Shown here piece after piece: positions 22,481 to 26,378 of a DNA stretch of 26,378 bases (positions within the stretch are counted from its first letter, which is position 1; each line of letters begins with the position of its first letter). The DNA is from an uncultured Clostridium sp. (GTDB lineage: Bacteria; Bacillota; Clostridia; Lachnospirales; Lachnospiraceae): contig UQBG01000023.1 of assembly GCA_900539185.1 (NCBI GenBank), positions 1 to 26,378 of the forward strand, read 5' to 3'. The notes below the pieces were generated by a model. That model was given only the letters and a program-made list of their open reading frames with translations. It was not told the DNA's origin and searched no databases. Position numbers and translations under genes: made by a program.

Positions 22481-22795
22481 ATGGATAACATGAATAACGA
22501 AGTGTACACAAACAATGAAGAGCCAAAGACTCCTGGTAAGGCAATCGCATGTCTGATCTTAGGTATCTGCTCAATTGTATTTAGCTGCGGTGGTGTAGGT
22601 ATCATCTGCGCTATTATCAGTTTAGTGCTGAATGGACAGCTGACTAAGGAATTGGGCGAAGTACCTCAGGTAGCAAAGGTAGGTAAGATCTTAAGTATTA
22701 TCGGTATTATTCTGGAAGTACTTGTTATTATCGGTGTTGTTATAGCCGCTATTGTGGCTGCTGCAGGTGCTGCATCATCATACAGCTATTACTAA
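22481..22795 (+). CDS. second small DUF4190-like membrane protein
   Basis: The 104-aa protein has a polar Asn/Glu-rich N-terminus (1-20), a hydrophobic pair of segments (about 22-47 and 65-100) and an Ala-rich end with SSYSYY. The plan equals that of the 97-aa protein at 11589-11882, including the MDN start, EEPK and the LILGI turn. GGAGG at 22469-22473 supports ATG 22481 over an earlier in-frame start at 22442. A strong terminator follows. The role is unknown. Confidence 0.75.
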   Translation: MDNMNNEVYTNNEEPKTPGKAIACLILGICSIVFSCGGVGIICAIISLVLNGQLTKELGEVPQVAKVGKILSIIGIILEVLVIIGVVIAAIVAAAGAASSYSYY

Positions 22796-22822
22796 ATCGA
22801 ATCAGTATTTTAGGAGTTCAAG

Positions 22823-22861
22823 GAGTTGTGCCTCATGAAAATGGGTGCACAACTCTTTTTT
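22823..22861 (+). terminator. rho-independent terminator
   Basis: Perfect 9-bp arms GAGTTGTGC (22823-22831) and GCACAACTC (22847-22855) with six T following. It ends the DUF4250/DUF4190-like unit and shields clpB. Confidence 0.9.
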
Positions 22862-22902
22862 ATGTTATTATCCGGGGAACAGGAAGTAATTTTATAAAAC
22901 TG

Positions 22903-22929
22903 TTAGCACTCTTTTGAAGTGAGTGCTAA
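22903..22929. promoter_or_regulatory. CIRCE operator (HrcA binding site)
   Basis: TTAGCACTC (22903-22911), nine bases, GAGTGCTAA (22921-22929): an exact match to the CIRCE consensus. HrcA represses heat-shock genes through this element. It ends seven bases before the -35 box of the clpB promoter, rather than overlapping the -10 or start point as usual. Confidence 0.95.
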
Positions 22930-22936
22930 AAAGTTG

Positions 22937-22965
22937 TTGACAAAGTGAAATACAGGTGTTATATT
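22937..22965 (+). promoter_or_regulatory. clpB promoter
   Basis: Consensus TTGACA (22937-22942), 17 bases, TATATT (22960-22965), with extended TG at 22957-22958. A strong housekeeping-sigma promoter that would need repression in the absence of stress. Confidence 0.85.
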
Positions 22966-22984
22966 CAGACTAGAACATGAAACA

Positions 22985-23001
22985 AACGTGGATTCCACGT
23001 T
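22985..23001. promoter_or_regulatory. 17-bp palindrome in the clpB leader
   Basis: AACGTGGA-T-TCCACGTT is a perfect palindrome about 13 bases after the expected transcription start and 23 bases before the ATG. As RNA it can form a 6-bp hairpin with a five-base loop. It may be a second operator or an mRNA element; no known CtsR or SigI box matches. Confidence 0.55.
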
Positions 23002-23024
23002 CAGGATAGAAGGAGGTTTTCGAT

Positions 23025-25604
23025 ATGGATGCTGAGAAATTTACAAAAAAATCACTAGAAGTTATAGAGAACTGTTCCAAGCTGGCGTATGAATATAACA
23101 ATCAGGAGATCGATCAGGAGCATTTACTGCTGAGTATGGTGACGACAGATGATTGCCTGATCGGAAAGCTGTTGGACAAGATGGGGATCGATCTGAAGGG
23201 ATTTACCTCTGAGTGTGAACGGGCGGTAGCCTATCGGCCGAAGGTAACCGGTACCAGTGATGTCTACATGAGTCGGGAGTTTACCATGACGCTGATGGAT
23301 GCGGAGAATGAATCAAAGCAGATGGGAGATGCCTATATATCGGTAGAGCATATCTTTTTAGCGATGATCAAGAAGGCAAACAAGGCGGTTCGGGAGATCT
23401 TCCAGAAGTATGGAATCACCAGAGATGGTTTCCTGAAGACGCTGGCGACAGTCCGGGGAAATCAGAAGGTAGAGACGGATAATCCAGAGGCTACCTATGA
23501 TAGTCTTTCAAAGTATGGATATGATCTGGTCGAACGTGCCAGACAGCAGAAGCTGGATCCGGTCATCGGCAGAGATCAGGAGATCCGTAATATTATCCGT
23601 ATTCTGTCTCGAAAGACGAAGAATAATCCGGTTCTGATCGGTGAGCCGGGTGTCGGTAAGACAGCAGCCGTAGAAGGACTGGCACAGCGAATCGTGCGCG
23701 GAGATGTACCGGATGGACTGAAGAATAAGCAGGTATATGCATTGGATATGGGCTCTCTGTTAGCCGGTGCGAAGTATCGTGGTGAGTTCGAGGAACGACT
23801 GAAGGCGGTTCTGGATGAGGTAAAGAAGAGTGATGGTAACATCATCCTGTTTATCGATGAGCTGCATACGATCGTAGGTGCCGGTAAAACCGATGGCGCG
23901 ATGGATGCAGGCAATATGTTAAAGCCTATGCTGGCCAGAGGTGAGCTACACTGTATCGGTGCTACGACACTGGATGAATATCGGAAGTATATAGAGACAG
24001 ATCCGGCATTGGAACGAAGATTCCAGCCGGTTATGGTAAATGAACCTACCGTAGAAGATACCATTTCGATCCTGCGAGGCTTAAAGGAACGGTATGAGGT
24101 CTTCCATGGGGTTAAGATCACAGACGGTGCTCTGGTGTCAGCGGCTACGCTGTCAAATCGGTATATCACGGATCGGTTTCTGCCGGATAAGGCGATCGAT
24201 CTGGTAGATGAAGCCTGTGCGATGATTAAGACAGAGCTGGATTCCATGCCGATGGAGCTGGATGATATGTCCAGAAAGATCATGCAGTTAGAGATCGAAG
24301 AAGCAGCACTGAAGAAGGAAGAGGATCGGCTGAGTCAGGAACGGCTGGCAGAGTTGCAGAAGGAACTGGCTGAACTGAAGGATCAGTTTGCCGGAGCGAA
24401 GGCAGACTGGGAGAAAGAAAAGCAGGAGGTTGAACGAGTTACAAAGCTGCGGGAGGAGATCGAGTCTTTGAATAATGAGATCCAGATCGCACAGCGGAAC
24501 TATGATCTGAATAAGGCAGCAGAGCTACAGTATGGCAAGCTGCCGCAGTTAAAGCAGGAACTGGAAAAGGAAGAAGAACGCTTAAAGACTGAGGAACACA
24601 CACTGGTACATGAGAGTGTAACCGATGAGGAAATCGCAAAGATTATTTCCCGGTGGACCGGAATCCCGGTTGCAAAGCTGACGGAGAGTGAACGAAATAA
24701 GACCTTGCATCTGGACGACGAACTGCATAAGCGGGTAGTAGGTCAGGATGAAGCTGTCGAGCTGGTGAGCGAAGCCATCATCCGGTCAAAGGCCGGTATT
24801 AAGGATCCGAGCAAGCCGATCGGTTCCTTCCTGTTCTTGGGACCAACCGGTGTCGGTAAAACGGAGCTTGCTAAGACACTGGCGGCCAGCCTGTTTGATA
24901 ATGAGGCAAATATGGTACGAATCGATATGAGTGAGTACATGGAGAAGCACTCTGTGGCTCGGCTGATCGGAGCCCCTCCGGGATATGTAGGCTATGATGA
25001 AGGTGGTCAGTTGACAGAGGCTGTTCGAAGAAAGCCATATTCGGTTGTCCTGTTTGATGAAGTAGAGAAAGCACATCCGGATGTATTCAACGTACTGTTA
25101 CAGGTATTGGATGATGGCCGGATCACAGATTCAAAGGGCAAGACGGTAGACTTTAAGAACACCATACTGATCATGACATCCAATATCGGTTCCCAGTATT
25201 TGCTGGAAGGAATCGATGAGAATGGTGATATTAAACCGGAAGCACAGGAAATGGTTATGAATGAACTACGGGCACACTTCCGTCCGGAGTTTCTGAATCG
25301 TCTGGATGAAACGATCATGTTCAAGCCGTTAACAAAGGCGAACATCGGCGGCATCGTAGATCTGCTGATCGCAGACCTGAATAAGCGGCTGGCAGATCGG
25401 GAGATCGAGATCGCAGTTACCGAACAGGCGAAGGACTATATCATTGATCATGGATATGATCCGGTCTATGGTGCACGTCCACTGAAGCGGTATCTGCAAA
25501 AGAATGTTGAAACATTAGTTGCGAAGATGATACTGAGTGATAAGCTGGGTATGAATCAGAAGGTAACTATCGATGTAGACGGAGATCAACTGATAGCCAG
25601 ATAA
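23025..25604 (+). CDS. clpB: ATP-dependent disaggregase ClpB
   Basis: ClpB is the hexameric Hsp100 chaperone that pulls polypeptides from aggregates together with DnaK. At 859 aa it is full length. The N domain (1-145) precedes nucleotide-binding domain 1 with Walker A GEPGVGKT (206-213), Walker B ILFIDE (274-279) and pore loop KYRG (250-253). The coiled-coil middle domain spans about 405-525, the feature that separates ClpB from ClpC and ClpA. Domain 2 has GPTGVGKT (606-613), pore loop GYVG (653-656) and VVLFDE (674-679). A GGAGG site stands about ten bases before the ATG. CIRCE and a strong promoter put it under HrcA control; it is not joined to dnaK here. Confidence 0.97.
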   Translation: MDAEKFTKKSLEVIENCSKLAYEYNNQEIDQEHLLLSMVTTDDCLIGKLLDKMGIDLKGFTSECERAVAYRPKVTGTSDVYMSREFTMTLMDAENESKQMGDAYISVEHIFLAMIKKANKAVREIFQKYGITRDGFLKTLATVRGNQKVETDNPEATYDSLSKYGYDLVERARQQKLDPVIGRDQEIRNIIRILSRKTKNNPVLIGEPGVGKTAAVEGLAQRIVRGDVPDGLKNKQVYALDMGSLLAGAKYRGEFEERLKAVLDEVKKSDGNIILFIDELHTIVGAGKTDGAMDAGNMLKPMLARGELHCIGATTLDEYRKYIETDPALERRFQPVMVNEPTVEDTISILRGLKERYEVFHGVKITDGALVSAATLSNRYITDRFLPDKAIDLVDEACAMIKTELDSMPMELDDMSRKIMQLEIEEAALKKEEDRLSQERLAELQKELAELKDQFAGAKADWEKEKQEVERVTKLREEIESLNNEIQIAQRNYDLNKAAELQYGKLPQLKQELEKEEERLKTEEHTLVHESVTDEEIAKIISRWTGIPVAKLTESERNKTLHLDDELHKRVVGQDEAVELVSEAIIRSKAGIKDPSKPIGSFLFLGPTGVGKTELAKTLAASLFDNEANMVRIDMSEYMEKHSVARLIGAPPGYVGYDEGGQLTEAVRRKPYSVVLFDEVEKAHPDVFNVLLQVLDDGRITDSKGKTVDFKNTILIMTSNIGSQYLLEGIDENGDIKPEAQEMVMNELRAHFRPEFLNRLDETIMFKPLTKANIGGIVDLLIADLNKRLADREIEIAVTEQAKDYIIDHGYDPVYGARPLKRYLQKNVETLVAKMILSDKLGMNQKVTIDVDGDQLIAR

Positions 25605-25623
25605 GGAACCGTTCGGATATTTT

Positions 25624-25648
25624 CATGGGGCGCAATATGCGCCCCATG
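25624..25648. terminator. GC-rich hairpin downstream of clpB
   Basis: Perfect 11-bp arms CATGGGGCGCA (25624-25634) and TGCGCCCCATG (25638-25648) with loop ATA, 19 bases after the clpB stop. There is no T run on either strand, so it may work as a mRNA 3' end stabiliser or an atypical terminator. Confidence 0.55.
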
Positions 25649-25652
25649 GGAA

Positions 25653-25921
25653 ATGTATGAAATATCGCAAATTAGTTTTTACAGGGACATTTGGAGTGCA
25701 AAATTGGATATGGTACTTTCTATTATTTTCTTTGTGCAGTTTGTATTTGGGATAATAGGAATTCTTATGCTTCTGCTGATGTTTAACAGTATCTCGAATT
25801 CAATAGCTATGAAATTGGATTCGAGAAAAAATATATAGCTATGCTTGTGGCAATAGGATGTACACAAAGGATATGTAAGAAAATATATTATGGATTTTTT
25901 TGGATCCGAAACGAAAGATAA
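25653..25921 (+). pseudogene. frameshifted FtsX-type ABC permease fragment
   Basis: From 25653 a 61-codon frame has one strong membrane helix (FGIIGILMLLLMFNSISNSI) and ends RKNI-stop at 25836-25838. Joining the other frame from 25835 gives SRKNIAMLVAIGCTQ, the loop that follows a permease helix in FtsX/MacB-type proteins, and runs to a stop at 25919-25921. The shift lies in an ATATATA run, so an extra TA is the likely cause. FtsX-like permeases are several hundred residues, so this is also truncated at both ends. Codon use is AT-rich, unlike clpB. Confidence 0.6.
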
Positions 25922-25961
25922 AATAAAGATTATTTATTTGAATCTAAAGGCAGGCAGATCA

Positions 25962-26198
25962 ATGGTATGCAAATTAGTAATAGGAATGTCGTTCTTAGTG
26001 GCTCTTTTGTTCTGATCGCTGTCGGTTATATATTCTTATTTCTGCTATATGAGGGAATTTGAGAAGAAATATATTGCGGATTGCTATTATTATGAAAATA
26101 TAGATACATCTGAGGTGACAGGGGATTGGACAGATAATTTGCTAAGGGATGCGGAAGAAAAAAGAATGACCTATTGTGCATTGTGGAAATGTGCATAA
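25962..26198 (+). pseudogene. interrupted membrane-protein frame, possible permease N-terminus
   Basis: An ATG at 25962 opens a frame of 78 codons with an in-frame TGA at 26013-26015. Read through, it gives one N-terminal membrane helix (LVIGMSFLVALLF, then SLSVIYSYFCY) followed by a charged extracytosolic-type region (MREFEKKYIAD, then YYYENIDTSEVTGDW). This layout suits the N-terminus of an ABC permease like the preceding fragment, but no motif proves it. TGA recoding is unlikely in this group. Confidence 0.35.
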
Positions 26199-26290
26199 CA
26201 GGCTATGGAATCCCTCTCATACCTATCTACAAAAACACGATAAGGATTCAATACCTTAATTTGGAAATATTTGTTGGCAGAAAAAAATAC

Positions 26291-26319
26291 TTGCGTGCGC
26301 ACGCATATTGATGTATGAT
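26291..26319 (+). promoter_or_regulatory. promoter of the gene at the right edge
   Basis: TTGCGT (26291-26296), 17 bases, TATGAT (26314-26319). The -35 box is overlapped by the palindrome at 26292-26305. Confidence 0.6.
26292..26305. promoter_or_regulatory. perfect 14-bp palindrome, candidate operator
   Basis: TGCGTGCGCACGCA is its own reverse complement and lies over the -35 region and spacer of the edge promoter, where a dimeric repressor would block RNA polymerase. I do not recognise it as a known box. It is GC-rich within very AT-rich sequence. Confidence 0.55.
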
Positions 26320-26344
26320 ACGTTCTGATTGGAGGTATATATCT

Positions 26345-26378
26345 ATGCAACTATTAAAATGGCTTTCCGTAACAGACC
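26345..26378 (+). CDS. start of a gene cut by the window end
   Basis: Eleven codons are visible (MQLLKWLSVTD) after GGAGG at 26331-26335, nine bases upstream. The promoter and palindrome just ahead make a real gene likely. The product cannot be named. Confidence 0.5.
   Translation, partial: MQLLKWLSVTD

Noticed and set aside
23576..24283. 235-codon minus-strand frame inside clpB
   Set aside because: It is Ser/Arg-rich, has no motif, and lies opposite the well-conserved first ATPase domain.
26013..26015. In-frame TGA read as selenocysteine or recoded
   Set aside because: No downstream SECIS-like hairpin was seen, and the surrounding region is full of other lesions, so a nonsense mutation is simpler.
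1..26378. CRISPR array or phage genes
   Set aside because: No regularly spaced repeats beyond the four 21-bp coding units and no capsid, tail or integrase-type gene other than the recombinase remnant.

Overview
The window looks like chromosome from a Firmicute of class Clostridia, most likely a Lachnospiraceae-type gut anaerobe. The reasons are the FabK-based fatty-acid cluster, a CIRCE-controlled clpB, small DUF4250/DUF4190/HAAS-type proteins common in that group, purine-rich AGGAGG ribosome binding sites and moderate GC. The family assignment is an inference from gene content, not from a marker search.

Positions 65-8321 hold a type II fatty acid synthesis cluster on the + strand: acpP, accD, accA, fabK, fabD, fabG, fabF, fabZ, then a MarR-family (FabT-like) regulator that ends inside its own terminator, then fabH as a separate unit. 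The biotin carrier (accB) and biotin carboxylase (accC) genes, often inside such clusters, are absent. An attenuator-like hairpin separates acpP from the rest. serS (with a divergent motif 3), an EAL phosphodiesterase with a dead GGDEF domain, and a small membrane protein follow up to 11926.

Positions ~11930-17900 read as an acquired island with GCC/CGC-rich codon use. On the minus strand it encodes a KtrB/TrkH channel, a KtrA/TrkA regulator, a small single-pass membrane protein, a short KdpD kinase and KdpE. These are followed by fragments of what look like lgt and chrA and by a terminator. No kdpFABC is present. KdpD keeps the exact SxS-X20-FTAxY pattern described for c-di-AMP binding in the Staphylococcus aureus KdpD USP domain. 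An 11-bp-phased direct repeat lies upstream of ktrB. Together this suggests a self-contained, c-di-AMP-sensed potassium uptake module in which KdpDE controls a Ktr transporter. A remnant of a large serine recombinase and a tRNA-Gly(GCC) gene mark its right edge.

Positions 18136-22861 return to host-like sequence: a membrane-anchored transglutaminase-like protein, a HAAS/DUF1700-type membrane protein, a truncated gene with 21-bp in-frame repeats, a GT4 glycosyltransferase (minus strand), a Sir2 deacylase, a DUF4250 protein and a second DUF4190-like protein. Positions 22903-25604 are a heat-shock unit: a perfect CIRCE element, a near-consensus promoter, a 17-bp palindrome in the leader, and full-length clpB.

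The last 750 bases are AT-rich and decayed. They hold a frameshifted FtsX-type ABC permease fragment and another interrupted membrane-protein frame. At the edge is a well-formed promoter whose -35 box is covered by a perfect 14-bp palindrome, driving a gene cut by the window end.
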